Source: an uncultured Saprospiraceae bacterium
Lineage (GTDB): Bacteria > Bacteroidota > Bacteroidia > Chitinophagales > Saprospiraceae
NCBI GenBank assembly: GCA_937924035.1
Contig: CALDTK010000116.1
Coordinates: forward strand, 1 to 36,971
Direction: 5' to 3'
DNA length: 36,971 nt
Position numbers and translations under genes: made by a program. Every line of letters starts with the position of its first letter. The stretch's first letter is position 1. Shown here piece after piece: positions 1 through 8,765 of this stretch. The notes under the pieces are model-generated. The model was not told the DNA's origin and did not search any database. It saw nothing but the letters and a program-made list of their open reading frames with translations.

Positions 1-3000
1 GTTGGGTCTGTTGTATCTTGAATGGTTACTACCTGAGTCGCAGTTGCCGTATTACCACAATCATCTGTAGCGGTAAATGTCCTGATAACAGCATTCCCAG
101 CACAGTTCGCTGCTCCTGTTGAGGTCGCTACTACTACGGCTGGAGTACCACAATTATCTGAAGCACTTGCCATAGTTACTGGCAGGGCATCACCACATTC
201 AATGGAAACAGCGCCAGGAACAGAGATAAACGAAGGAGCTATTAGTTCTCTCGTGTCAACAGTTTGACTTTCAGAATCCGTACAAAAACCTCTAGTGACT
301 TCTAAAGTGACGCTACTCGTACCGCAATTACTAAAGCTGACACTATGTGGTCCAATGCCAGTAGCGGTAGAGGTCGAAGCATTAGCTCCAAAATTCCATG
401 AATAAGTTGTTCCTGATGGCTGAGCTTCAGCAGAGAAAGTAACTGTCTCCCCTAAACAATCATCCCCCGAATAGTTAATAATAGCAGTTGCACCACAATC
501 AGGATCCTCGCAATCAACCAATCCATCTAAATCATTGTCAATTCCATCGTCACAAATTTCAGGAACTCCCACTACAGTAACACCACTAAACTCCGACGTA
601 TTTGCATCGAGGCCTAATTCGGTCGCGATAGATGTAATTATGTCAGATTCTGAAAGACCAGAGCCTGCAACGCTAAATGTGAACTCAAATCTACTCTCTG
701 TTTTTTCTACTGTATTTCCTGTTCCGTCGTCTGAATAGTTACCATTAGAACCATCTAAATCATCAGCACTTCCTTCGACAAAAGATCCTAGAAAAGTTTC
801 ACCTTCTCCGAAAGAAGTTGTGTATCCAGCTGGAAGAGGACTGGGATTGGGGCCTGCATCGGCGATATAAAAATCGACGATAGTACCAGGTCGAGTGTAT
901 CCAATTACAGTCAAGGTATTTCCAACTAGTGTAGTTGACTCAATGATTGGCATATTTAGACGAGCGTTAGGTCCCGTATCTCCATCACCATCATCATTAC
1001 TATCCACACCTTTAGATGCCAAGTCAATTGCTAATCCACCATTATTACCAAATAGATTATTTCTTAGGCAATTATTTTCTAGAACTCCAGTTGTAACATG
1101 AATTCCAGTCCCTGAATTATTGCGTACAATATTTCCTATCTCAGAAATATTTGTGTTTAAGAAAGTCGAGCTACATCCTACTCCAATATTCTCTGTATTC
1201 GCTCCGACGACAATAATACCATCTCCACCGTTACCTACTGCAGATAAGCCGTTACTACCAACGCCTACATAGTTTCCCGCAACAATTGAATTACTTTGCT
1301 CCCGAACTACAATACCATGGCCAGTGTTACCACTCACCACGTTTCGCTCAATTACATCATTAATACCATCTCCGTTCGTTCCAACAATTAAATTATTGTT
1401 TTGCCTTGAAGAGTGAATTCCGTAATTGCCATTTCCAACAGCTGAATTTCCCGTGATATCTGTACCAACGTAATTACCTGAAATTCTTGTATTTGTATTA
1501 CTTCCAGTATAGTCTACCCAAACCCCTTCATTAGTGTTTCCTGATATCACATTACGCTCGAAGACATCTCCCGTTCCATCTGAGTCCGTTCCAACTAACG
1601 TGTTATTTGAACCATCAATGATTCTAATACCATTAAGGTTGGGAACCCTGTTTAATCCTAAAGCATCTAAACCTATATAGTTACCAGAAATCCTAGTATC
1701 GTCTGATTGATCTAAGCGTATACCTGAATTACCAGATCCAGCAATGACGTTCCTAAATAAGGTCCCGTCTGTTTGAGCTAATCGGTCATCATATCCAATT
1801 ACGTTCTCACCCGTGGTACGATCGAATTCCATTCCGTAGACCGCGTGCCCAACATTCGCTGTACCTGCCTTGTCAAGTCCAATCCAGTTTCCAGCAATCA
1901 ATACGCCTTCACTTCTATTGGTATAAATACCGGTTTGGAAGTTTGAAATGATATTTCCCTCGTTTGCATCATTACTTCCATCGCCGTTAGTACCGATAAA
2001 AGCTGCATCAAAGTCTTGAAGAAGAATTGCATAGGCACCACCTCTAGTCGGAACCGCACCTGTTGCTAATACACCGAAACTATTTCCCCAAATGTGAACA
2101 TTTGAACTTCCAATATGCTCGGAGCGGACACCTCGGTTAAACTCAGTGATTGAAAATCCAGAAACCTGAACGAAGTCTGCCTCGAGCCTAATACAATCAA
2201 AGGCCAACGCTCCGGTAAGTTGTACTTGCAATGTCCGGATAGCATTTGCCCCTTGTACTGCGCCACCTTGCGTATAGCCCGTGAGATGCGTATGAGAATC
2301 TGTAATTCTAGGCAGTGTAGAGCTTAGCGTTAATGTATGAGGTCCTGTTCCAGGAATCATGAATAGTGAATGATCCCATCCTGCTGTTTTGGCGAAAGCC
2401 GGATAAGCACCTAGTGGATCGTCTTCTTGATCAAGATTTGTATTTGATAGCTCATTTGCGTTTTCAACCATTTGGGCAAGCGATCCCTGACCAGTAGCGT
2501 TTGTGTTGACAACAGTATTAAAGTTATAACCAAAATCGTTGTCTGCGTGAGATCCTGTAACTGTAACCGTCACCAATGATTGAGGCTCTCTAGTAGCAGA
2601 ACTTAGCGAACTTAGGGTCGCATTCGAAGTGTTTTCTAATGCATCGACTTTTGAAGGAGCAGCACCACCAACCTCATCTCTTTCAAGTGAAGCGTATGAT
2701 GATTTAAAAGTTTGAACTGGAATCGGTGTACTGCCGGTTGAATTACTTGTGCGATTAGAGCTAACTGTCGAACTAACAACTCTGACCTGGTAGGATGCAA
2801 GATTTAAAGAAGAAAACGTGTAAAGGCCGTCAAATCTGGAAGTTGTCGAAGTGACAAAAGCTCCTGCACTATTATAAAGCTCCACTCGTGCACCTGCGAC
2901 ACCAATCGCACCTGCTGGCCATCCGCTTGCCACTGCAGAGGTATTCGCCTCGTTAAAGGTGCGTCCTCTACCTCCACCGTAGTTAATGTCCTCGAAGATG

Positions 3001-3671
3001 CGTCCAGTAATCTCACCACAACCTTCATCTGTCTGTCCGTCAAGGTCATCGTCAACTCCGTTACCGCATACCTCCGGACAGCTTATGCGTATTCCAAAAC
3101 AAGTATTAGGTGCAGTACAAGTCGGCCCGGTAGGCTGGACGCACACTGTACCTAAGTCTCCTGGACTGAGAGACGATAAATCTAGTTCGACACTAGTTGT
3201 TCCATCGCCGGAAGCAATTGACCCTGCAGTTGTTGTCCATGTATAACCAGTAGCACCTGCTACAGCTGCAATTGAGAAGTCGTCCGTCCCTGGAGAACAA
3301 GCATCGTAAGTACAACCTAAGATCTGAGCATAACCTGGATAAACGATATCATTGTTGTTGTCCCTGACAGCAACGGCATAGCTTCCCCAATACTGACCAG
3401 TGACCGTTATGTCGCCACTACCATTTCGAGTAAGGTTGTTGGCCACCCATGTGGCGCCGTTATCGAGGGAAACATCATACGGACTCGCACCGGTTGCACT
3501 CGAATTTATTCGAATAATTATCTGACCATCTGCAGTGGTGCAATCAGAAACATCTACTGTTGAGATGTTATCGATAGTAAAAGCACCACTTTGCCCATGG
3601 GCATCAGTACTCACCGCAATCGAAAATAGTAAAAATAAAAGCGTGCTGACGACTGGGACTGTCTTTGCCAT
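1..3671 (-). CDS. Large secreted multidomain surface protein (beta-helix, PKD-like and HYR-like domains), 3' end outside window
   Basis: The frame is open from ATG 3671 to the left edge (1223 codons), so the C-terminus is missing. Residues 1-27 are a signal peptide with a hydrophobic stretch (STLLFLLFSIAVS) ending near AHGQ. Next come a Cys-containing beta-rich region, an Asp-rich motif GNGVDDDLDGQTDEGC near residue 200, and a Cna-B/SdrD-like domain starting GRIFEDINYGGGRG (about 217-295). A parallel beta-helix spans about 440-880, with repeated ISGNYVGTD and NVISGNTxxG strings. A second Asp-rich motif DDGIDNDLDGLVDCEDPDC lies near 1040, then a PKD-like domain (YSWNFG) and an HYR-like domain with DNCG and TATDDCGNTA. 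This architecture is typical of Bacteroidota cell-surface proteins exported by type IX secretion, but the C-terminal sorting domain would be beyond the window, so that route is inferred. Substrate or ligand is unknown. It carries one exact copy of the 14-base dispersed motif. Confidence 0.85.
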   Translation of the reverse strand, partial: MAKTVPVVSTLLFLLFSIAVSTDAHGQSGAFTIDNISTVDVSDCTTADGQIIIRINSSATGASPYDVSLDNGATWVANNLTRNGSGDITVTGQYWGSYAVAVRDNNNDIVYPGYAQILGCTYDACSPGTDDFSIAAVAGATGYTWTTTAGSIASGDGTTSVELDLSSLSPGDLGTVCVQPTGPTCTAPNTCFGIRISCPEVCGNGVDDDLDGQTDEGCGEITGRIFEDINYGGGRGRTFNEANTSAVASGWPAGAIGVAGARVELYNSAGAFVTSTTSRFDGLYTFSSLNLASYQVRVVSSTVSSNRTSNSTGSTPIPVQTFKSSYASLERDEVGGAAPSKVDALENTSNATLSSLSSATREPQSLVTVTVTGSHADNDFGYNFNTVVNTNATGQGSLAQMVENANELSNTNLDQEDDPLGAYPAFAKTAGWDHSLFMIPGTGPHTLTLSSTLPRITDSHTHLTGYTQGGAVQGANAIRTLQVQLTGALAFDCIRLEADFVQVSGFSITEFNRGVRSEHIGSSNVHIWGNSFGVLATGAVPTRGGAYAILLQDFDAAFIGTNGDGSNDANEGNIISNFQTGIYTNRSEGVLIAGNWIGLDKAGTANVGHAVYGMEFDRTTGENVIGYDDRLAQTDGTLFRNVIAGSGNSGIRLDQSDDTRISGNYIGLDALGLNRVPNLNGIRIIDGSNNTLVGTDSDGTGDVFERNVISGNTNEGVWVDYTGSNTNTRISGNYVGTDITGNSAVGNGNYGIHSSRQNNNLIVGTNGDGINDVIERNVVSGNTGHGIVVREQSNSIVAGNYVGVGSNGLSAVGNGGDGIIVVGANTENIGVGCSSTFLNTNISEIGNIVRNNSGTGIHVTTGVLENNCLRNNLFGNNGGLAIDLASKGVDSNDDGDGDTGPNARLNMPIIESTTLVGNTLTVIGYTRPGTIVDFYIADAGPNPSPLPAGYTTSFGEGETFLGSFVEGSADDLDGSNGNYSDDGTGNTVEKTESRFEFTFSVAGSGLSESDIITSIATELGLDANTSEFSGVTVVGVPEICDDGIDNDLDGLVDCEDPDCGATAIINYSGDDCLGETVTFSAEAQPSGTTYSWNFGANASTSTATGIGPHSVSFSNCGTSSVTLEVTRGFCTDSESQTVDTRELIAPSFISVPGAVSIECGDALPVTMASASDNCGTPAVVVATSTGAANCAGNAVIRTFTATDDCGNTATATQVVTIQDTTDP
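2386..2399 (-). repeat. 14-mer motif, exact copy 1
   Basis: Exact GCTTTCGCCAAAAC on the minus strand, inside the large surface protein, encoding AFAKT. Strand is given as the one reading GCTTTCGCCAAAAC. Confidence 0.8.
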
Positions 3672-4160
3672 AATCAACTGATAATTAGAGACTTGCCGAC
3701 ACAGTACCTGGTAATAAAACCTACTACCCCTTTGTGAAAAGGGCTTCCAAATTGTCTGAATGCGTAGGTATAGTTCTCCCATGATGGTATTTGTGCCATC
3801 TGGCGTAGGGCAAAAGACGTACCACGGATGAGCAGTAGTTATATTTATTAAAATGCCATTTTTATTGGGTTCTCGGTAATTCAGCCGCAAAATTTTGGCA
3901 GTGGCCTTCTCAATTCGATCAACCATAACCAACCAATCTACCCGTATGAGGGTAGCAAGCTCTAAGCTCATCGAGGCTAAGCATAATCTTTAATTGATAT
4001 ATGACCAAATGTGGATGCTTCTTCTTTCGAGCTTTCTAGCAATTATGATTCTTGAGTAAGTGAAGCAATACTCAAATCAAAAAAGGGCTCTTGCAGTTAA
4101 CAAGAGCCCATTTGAAAGGTGAGAAAAATTTAATCAGACTAGTCTGAATTTTCGAGAAAA
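3672..4160. other. Gene-free stretch upstream of the large surface protein
   Basis: This stretch separates the cysM-like gene from the surface-protein gene on the same strand. It holds the cysM terminator (4079-4109) and two small perfect hairpins: CTACCC/GGGTAG at 3938-3955 and CCCTTT/AAAGGG at 3728-3743. No exact TAnnTTTG box is seen on the minus strand. The minus-strand frame of the surface protein stays open upstream of its chosen start as far as ATG 3971, which would add 100 residues. I kept the start at 3671 because it directly begins a signal peptide. Confidence 0.6.
4079..4109 (-). terminator. Rho-independent terminator of the cysM-like gene
   Basis: A perfect 9-bp stem (GGGCTCTTG at 4085-4093 with CAAGAGCCC at 4101-4109) has a 7-base loop. 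On the minus strand it is followed by six T residues (4084-4079). It lies about 50 bases after the cysM-like stop codon. Confidence 0.85.
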
Positions 4161-5117
4161 CTATTTCTCATCTTCTTTGAAGATCCGCTCATAGTCAGCA
4201 CTATATTTAGTAAAATCATCAGCAAAAGTGGTTACCACCACTCCACTATCGATTTGATGTGCGACCTTAATGGCACCTGCTAAATTTCCAGCTGCTGATG
4301 GACTAAGCAGCAAGCCCTCCTCACGCGCAACACGTTTGACCATAGCATCAGCTTCAGCGTTGCTTACTGCAACCATTCTATCAGGTACATCCTGATCAAA
4401 AATTGGAGGAATTCTTCCAGTGGTTGCCATGTGCTTCCACCCTTCAAAGGTGTGTTCGCCTGAATCGGGTTGCAATGCTACAATCTCGACGCCTTCAACT
4501 TTTTCTTTTAGAAATCTGCCGACCCCCATTTGGGTTCCTGAAGTACCCAAAGCAGAAACGAAATGGGTAACCTCACCATTGGTTTGGGCTAAAATTTCAG
4601 GTCCTGTGGTCGCATAGTGAGCACCCCAATTATCTGGATTCGCATATTGATCAGCCAAGAAGTATTTCTCAGGATCACTTTCAAAAAACGCTTTCACCTG
4701 CCGTTGACTCCCATCCACTCCAAGATCGCCAGGAGTTAAAACAAGATCAGCTCCTAGGGTCCGCATCATGTTTATCCGTTCTTTACTTGCAGTTTCTGGC
4801 AAACAAATCTTTACAGGCAATCCTAATGCAGCTGCGACTGCGCTGTATGCAATCCCTGTATTTCCACTTGTAGCATCAAGTAAAATTTGCCCCATACCAT
4901 AGTCTCCTCTTTCTATCGCTTGCTTGATAATATTGAATCCTGGTCGAGATTTGACGCTACCGCCCAGCTGCATCCATTCAAGTTTAGCCATGACTCGAAC
5001 TCCTGCTTTCGCAAAAACACTCTTAAATTCGTAAAGTGGTGTATTACCAATTAGGTTAGATACGTGCGCAACACGTTTCGCCAATGGACGATCCATTTCG
5101 TTAGTGATGATGGTCAT
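4161..5117 (-). CDS. cysM: Cysteine synthase B-like, PLP-dependent O-acetylserine sulfhydrylase family
   Basis: This 318-residue protein belongs to fold-type II PLP enzymes that form cysteine from O-acetylserine (or O-phosphoserine) and a sulfur donor in the cytoplasm. The PLP lysine is K56 in GGSVKSRPG; the usual family string is GSVKDR, so the residue after Lys is Ser rather than Asp. The substrate-binding loop TSGNTG is at 83-88 and the phosphate-cup loop is GTSGTQMG. The stretch EGWKHM fits CysM-type enzymes better than CysK. The length is normal. ATG 5117 has no Shine-Dalgarno sequence. The gene stands alone with its own terminator, and a one-mismatch copy of the dispersed 14-mer lies only 8 bases upstream of the start. 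A cystathionine beta-synthase-like role cannot be excluded. Confidence 0.85.
   Translation of the reverse strand: MTIITNEMDRPLAKRVAHVSNLIGNTPLYEFKSVFAKAGVRVMAKLEWMQLGGSVKSRPGFNIIKQAIERGDYGMGQILLDATSGNTGIAYSAVAAALGLPVKICLPETASKERINMMRTLGADLVLTPGDLGVDGSQRQVKAFFESDPEKYFLADQYANPDNWGAHYATTGPEILAQTNGEVTHFVSALGTSGTQMGVGRFLKEKVEGVEIVALQPDSGEHTFEGWKHMATTGRIPPIFDQDVPDRMVAVSNAEADAMVKRVAREEGLLLSPSAAGNLAGAIKVAHQIDSGVVVTTFADDFTKYSADYERIFKEDEK
5005..5018 (+). repeat. 14-mer motif, one mismatch (position 9)
   Basis: GCTTTCGCAAAAAC inside the cysM-like gene (encodes VFAKA on the minus strand). Confidence 0.55.
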
Positions 5118-5425
5118 GATATATGTTTTAGCGAAAGCTTAAAAGCGGAGATGCTCAAAAAGCCTCCTTTTAAACGTTGGCAACATGTGTTCCAAATGAC
5201 CTTGCTTATAAAAGCATATTCAAATAGAAGTCTGACATGACAAACGCCGTAGGCTCTCGAATGGCTACATTCAATGCATTATCTGACCCTTGCCTTACAA
5301 TAGGATAAAGCCTTGAGTGACTACGTATTGAATCGTAATCCTTATTTCACTATAAGTCTAAGGTTCGGCCTTGGGAAGCGAGAAGCATGCTCTTACCCAA
5401 AAACATAGGAACCTCATAAGATCTC
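5118..5425. other. Gene-free stretch between terC-like and cysM-like genes
   Basis: No credible coding frame is present. The stretch holds a one-mismatch copy of the 14-mer motif (5125-5138) and a small perfect hairpin TGCTT-ATAA-AAGCA (5213-5226). I see no exact TAnnTTTG promoter box and no T-tailed terminator. Confidence 0.5.
5125..5138 (-). repeat. 14-mer motif, one mismatch (position 9)
   Basis: Minus strand reads GCTTTCGCTAAAAC, between genes, 8 bases upstream of the cysM-like start. Confidence 0.6.
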
Positions 5426-6280
5426 CTAATCCTGAATAATACCTTGGGCCTTGGCTTCTTCAGCATAACCGTGGAGTTGGACAGGAGTGTCAACCTTTTT
5501 GCGCAACTTCATATTTAGGAATTCAACTCCCAAAGAGAACGCGATGGCAAAGTATAAATATCCTTTCGGTATCGCTCCAACTGAGCTACCTCCTATCTCG
5601 AGATGTCCGAGGTGGGCACCTTCTGCCAAAAGCGTAAAACCAATCAAGATGAGGAAGGCCATACCTAGCATTTGAACCGTTGGATTCTTATTGACGAATC
5701 GTGCAACAGGCATCGCTCCAACGATCATCACTCCAACACTAGCGATAACCGCGATGATCATAATGACCAAAGCGCCATGAACACCATTGGTCATTCCTAC
5801 GGCAGTGAGAATCGAGTCGAATGAAAATACAATGTTGATTACTACTATCTGACTTACAATACTTGAAAAAGAAGCTCCTCGTTTTGGTGCCTCTCCTTCA
5901 GACTGCCCACCTGCGTGGCCATCCAGTTTGTGGTGTATTTCTGTAGTTGCCTTATAAATCAGGAATATGCCTCCGAGCAGAAGGATCAATCCTTGACCTG
6001 TAAACCCAAATGAAAGATACTCTCCATGATAACTAGCCCAAGAAAAAGGCTCTTGTAAACTAGTAAGCCAAGTGATTCCAAAAAGTAGCGCCACACGAAG
6101 GACCATCGCCAAGACCAGACCGATGTTAGTCGCCTTCTTTTGCTCATGTTCAGGCAACTTATTGGCCGCGATAGAAATGAAAATGATATTATCAATACCA
6201 AGCACAATTTCAAGAAAGGTGAGCGTTAATAAACTCATCCATACTGCAGCATTTGCAAAATCAGGGAAAACCATATCCAT
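5426..6280 (-). CDS. TerC-family integral membrane protein
   Basis: This polytopic inner-membrane protein of the TerC/YoaE family (284 residues from ATG 6280) has about seven hydrophobic segments. Family signatures are LEIVLGIDNIIFISI in the first helix and FSFDSILTAVG in a middle helix; these acidic membrane residues are thought to bind metal ions. TerC proteins are linked to tellurium resistance, and related proteins to manganese export or metal loading of exported enzymes. The substrate here is not determined by the sequence. The loop between residues about 118 and 145 is hydrophilic (GGQSEGEAPKRG). A longer frame begins at TTG 6295, but ATG 6280 or 6274 is more likely. It is divergent from the DUF6495-like gene across about 70 bases. 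Confidence 0.85.
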   Translation of the reverse strand: MDMVFPDFANAAVWMSLLTLTFLEIVLGIDNIIFISIAANKLPEHEQKKATNIGLVLAMVLRVALLFGITWLTSLQEPFSWASYHGEYLSFGFTGQGLILLLGGIFLIYKATTEIHHKLDGHAGGQSEGEAPKRGASFSSIVSQIVVINIVFSFDSILTAVGMTNGVHGALVIMIIAVIASVGVMIVGAMPVARFVNKNPTVQMLGMAFLILIGFTLLAEGAHLGHLEIGGSSVGAIPKGYLYFAIAFSLGVEFLNMKLRKKVDTPVQLHGYAEEAKAQGIIQD

Positions 6281-6338
6281 GAGGCAATGATACAAGATGT
6301 AAACAATAAGTAGGGCTAAGCTTTACTTTTTCAAATCG

Positions 6339-6347
6339 TAACCTTGC
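6339..6347 (+). promoter_or_regulatory. Possible -7 promoter element TAACCTTGC
   Basis: The sequence lies 3 bases before ATG 6351 and resembles the Bacteroidota -7 box TAnnTTTG only loosely. Similar TACCTTGC strings precede holA and tamB. If real, the transcript would be nearly leaderless or start inside the gene. Confidence 0.3.
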
Positions 6348-6350
6348 AAA

Positions 6351-6842
6351 ATGAAGTATCGGAGATTAAGGCGAGAAGAACTTGAAGAACTTGAGCCTCA
6401 GTTTGTGCGCTTTTTGGCAGCACAAAGTGTTCCTGCAGAAGATTGGGCTAAGATCAAAGTAACTGATGAGCATAAAGCCAACCTTCTCATAGACCAGTTC
6501 AGCGAAATGGTGTTTGATGATGTAATCAGACGTACCAAATTTGCTGAGCAGCGCTCAGAAAAGCAAATATTGACTTTCCGTTGTGGGGATGAAAAATTGG
6601 AGCTTAGAGGAATCGTCATTCAAGGTGAAACATCTTTAGATCTTCGTAAAGAAGAATCGTCCGATGAAATGCTAGCCAAACTCAAACTAAGTAACGCCAA
6701 ACTCAAGATCCTTTCTGCTGAGCGCATTTACCGCCCAAATCGCGAAATCGAGGTATTTTCCCTTCTTGAACAACAGGCTAAAATTTCTCAAGGTCCTGAG
6801 CTTTTTGATTTGTTAGACAGCTTGGTTAGTACCGAGAGTTAA
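6351..6842 (+). CDS. Conserved Bacteroidota protein, DUF6495-like
   Basis: This is a 163-residue soluble, charged protein starting MKYRRLRREELEELEPQF, which I recognise from memory as the DUF6495 family of Bacteroidota; function is unknown. It has no signal peptide, membrane segment or catalytic motif. The N-terminal half is predicted helical and acidic, with a central beta-rich segment (ILTFRCGDEKLELRGIVI). The downstream esterase starts 5 bases after its stop, so the two are probably cotranscribed. Confidence 0.7.
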   Translation: MKYRRLRREELEELEPQFVRFLAAQSVPAEDWAKIKVTDEHKANLLIDQFSEMVFDDVIRRTKFAEQRSEKQILTFRCGDEKLELRGIVIQGETSLDLRKEESSDEMLAKLKLSNAKLKILSAERIYRPNREIEVFSLLEQQAKISQGPELFDLLDSLVSTES

Positions 6843-6847
6843 TACTC

Positions 6848-7603
6848 ATGATAAGCATAATCAAAGCATTTCGTGAGATTACTAAAATCCCTGGCTACCA
6901 CAAGCAGCTAGCTAGCCAGTTGAGCTCCACACAATGGGAGAAGATTTCGTATGGAAACCATAAACGTCAATACCTCCTCTATGCAGGGCAAAAAGACCCT
7001 CAAGCACCAGTAGCAGTGTGGATTCACGGAGGTGGTTGGCAGTTTGGAAGTCCCGAAAAATTAGTTGCTTTTGGAGAGTACTTTTTCAAGCGGGGATATT
7101 CAGTTTACTTGCCTAGTCATCGACGCATTCCCAGATTTAACGGAGCTTCAATTTTCAAGGATGTATGCGAGGCCCTGACAGTGGTCCAGTGCAAAGCGAT
7201 GAGTCCACCTAGGATTCTTTTAGGTGGTATGTCGAGTGGAGGCCAGCTTGCTGCTCTTTTAGCCTTGCGGCAAAACGAATGGCGTTTCAATGCAAGGTTG
7301 CAAGGATTAATCACCTGTGGGTCCCCTCTAAGCCTAAGGCACATGGGGGCTAGTCCCACAAGAAGGCTTTTTGCTGGCAGCTCAAAAGGGGAGCAATTCG
7401 ATCATTTGGATCCATACACTCAACTTAAAACGAAGCCTGATTTCCCAGCTGTCATACTGCATGGCACCGAGGATGGACTAGTGCCGTGGAAGAGTGCGAT
7501 TGCCTTCGTAAACCAAGCTAAACTCCTAGGTTGGAACGAACTAAATTTTGTGAACCTTCCTGGTGGCACTCACCTTGACTCAGCAACTTTTATAAGAGAC
7601 TAG
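6848..7603 (+). CDS. Alpha/beta-hydrolase, carboxylesterase-like
   Basis: This 251-residue cytoplasmic alpha/beta-hydrolase of the esterase/lipase (HSL or BD-FAE-like) group has the oxyanion-hole motif HGGGW at 60-64. The nucleophile elbow GMSSG is at 127-131 (Ser129). The likely acid is the Asp in HGTEDGLVPW and the likely catalytic His is in GGTHLDSA near the C-terminus. All triad elements are present. The substrate is unknown. No signal peptide is seen. It follows the DUF6495-like gene by 5 bases, and its last 4 bases overlap the end of holA on the other strand. Confidence 0.8.
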   Translation: MISIIKAFREITKIPGYHKQLASQLSSTQWEKISYGNHKRQYLLYAGQKDPQAPVAVWIHGGGWQFGSPEKLVAFGEYFFKRGYSVYLPSHRRIPRFNGASIFKDVCEALTVVQCKAMSPPRILLGGMSSGGQLAALLALRQNEWRFNARLQGLITCGSPLSLRHMGASPTRRLFAGSSKGEQFDHLDPYTQLKTKPDFPAVILHGTEDGLVPWKSAIAFVNQAKLLGWNELNFVNLPGGTHLDSATFIRD

Positions 7604-8631
7604 CTGGAAGCACTCTGAACGAGTCTTTCAGTCAACTCTAGTGTCAGTTGCCCTCCCATACCGGGTCCGAGATTAAATTCAACTCCCTTGCTTTTCAAGT
7701 CATATTCAGCAAGGGTTTCAATAATTTCCATAAGCTGAGGTCGAGACCACCGCTTGGCAGCTTGACGCACTTTCCCTAAGCGAAAAGCGCTATAGATTCC
7801 GGTTGCTTCTTTTTGATCGCTTTCGCTTTGATGCAAAACGTCATGGATCGCAAATAGCCCGCTGAAGTAACCATAAAGGCTGGCTAAAGTCAATGGAAGA
7901 GGGTGTTCACGTTCGTTTTGCGAAAGCGCATACCCTATTCGCACAACCCGCTCTAAATCCTTAGAACCTAACGCGTCTTGAAACTCGAATAAATTGAATT
8001 GTCGACTAATGCCAACATGCGTTTCAACATGCTCGGCTGTGATCTCTTGCTCCTTTGGAATATTTAAAAACAGCTTGTCCAAAGCTCCTGAGAGGACGAT
8101 TAAATCTGTTCCAAGATATTCGGCGAGTAAATCTGTAACCCCTGGAGCAGCCTTACGCTTTCTACTAGAGAGCTGCTTGCTAATAAACTGAGGGACCTGA
8201 TTACTATAGAGCGGCTTGCTTTCAAAGACAATTCCTGAGTGCGCAATCGCCTTATAAACTTTGGTATTGGCTTTTACTTTCTTCCCTCGATAGGCCAATA
8301 CCAGCACCGTTGAAGGAACTGGTTGTTTGAAATAGCTCTCCAGCTTGGAGAAATCCGGAAGATCCTGAGCTTCTTTGATCAAAACCAATTGAAACGGCGA
8401 CATCATTGGATATCGACTTGATGCATCTACGATCTGACCTGCCGTAACATCACGCCCGTAGAGCACTTGTTGATTGAAGCTCTTAGATGCTTCATCAACT
8501 GTCTTCGCTTCGAATGCATCAGCGAGCATATCGATGAAAAACGGCTCAGTCCCATGCAGCAGATAAATCGGCTTGAAAGACTTTGACTTTATATCGGCAA
8601 GGATATCAGTATGTGACTTCGCAATTGGCAC
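7600..8631 (-). CDS. holA: DNA polymerase III delta subunit
   Basis: This is the 343-residue clamp-loader subunit delta, which opens the beta sliding clamp within the DnaX complex. The N-terminus (SFKPIYLLHGTEPFFIDML) matches the family's degenerate P-loop-like start, and the central RYPMMSPFQLVLIKEAQDL segment is typical of HolA. The C-terminal helical collar domain follows (about 215-340). Length is normal. The start is GTG 8631, since no ATG lies nearby in frame; a TACCTTGC string is just upstream. The gene ends overlapping the convergent esterase gene by 4 bases. Confidence 0.9.
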   Translation of the reverse strand: MPIAKSHTDILADIKSKSFKPIYLLHGTEPFFIDMLADAFEAKTVDEASKSFNQQVLYGRDVTAGQIVDASSRYPMMSPFQLVLIKEAQDLPDFSKLESYFKQPVPSTVLVLAYRGKKVKANTKVYKAIAHSGIVFESKPLYSNQVPQFISKQLSSRKRKAAPGVTDLLAEYLGTDLIVLSGALDKLFLNIPKEQEITAEHVETHVGISRQFNLFEFQDALGSKDLERVVRIGYALSQNEREHPLPLTLASLYGYFSGLFAIHDVLHQSESDQKEATGIYSAFRLGKVRQAAKRWSRPQLMEIIETLAEYDLKSKGVEFNLGPGMGGQLTLELTERLVQSASS

Positions 8632-8635
8632 GCGG

Positions 8636-8643
8636 GCAAGGTA
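8636..8643 (-). promoter_or_regulatory. Possible -7 element TACCTTGC before holA
   Basis: On the minus strand TACCTTGC lies 4 bases before the GTG start. It resembles the strings upstream of the 6351 gene and of tamB, but departs from the TAnnTTTG consensus. Confidence 0.25.
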
Positions 8644-8765
8644 AAACGCTCAATGGTTAGCGAGGTGCTAAGTTTGATTTTATAAAGCAGAAAACCTTAG
8701 CGAAATGATCATAGTCTCAACTCTCAGAAAGCTCAGAGCGCTATCCGAGTCGCCAACGTTAATAA

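Noticed and set aside
2804-3246. Short frames on both strands inside the large surface protein (for example 2804-3055 and 2986-3246)
   Set aside because: They are shadows of the long minus-strand frame, which has clear signal peptide and domain strings.
5118-5425. Metal-sensing riboswitch near the terC-like gene
   Set aside because: The terC-like gene starts at 6280 with only 70 bases upstream, and this stretch lies after its 3' end; no riboswitch-like core was seen.
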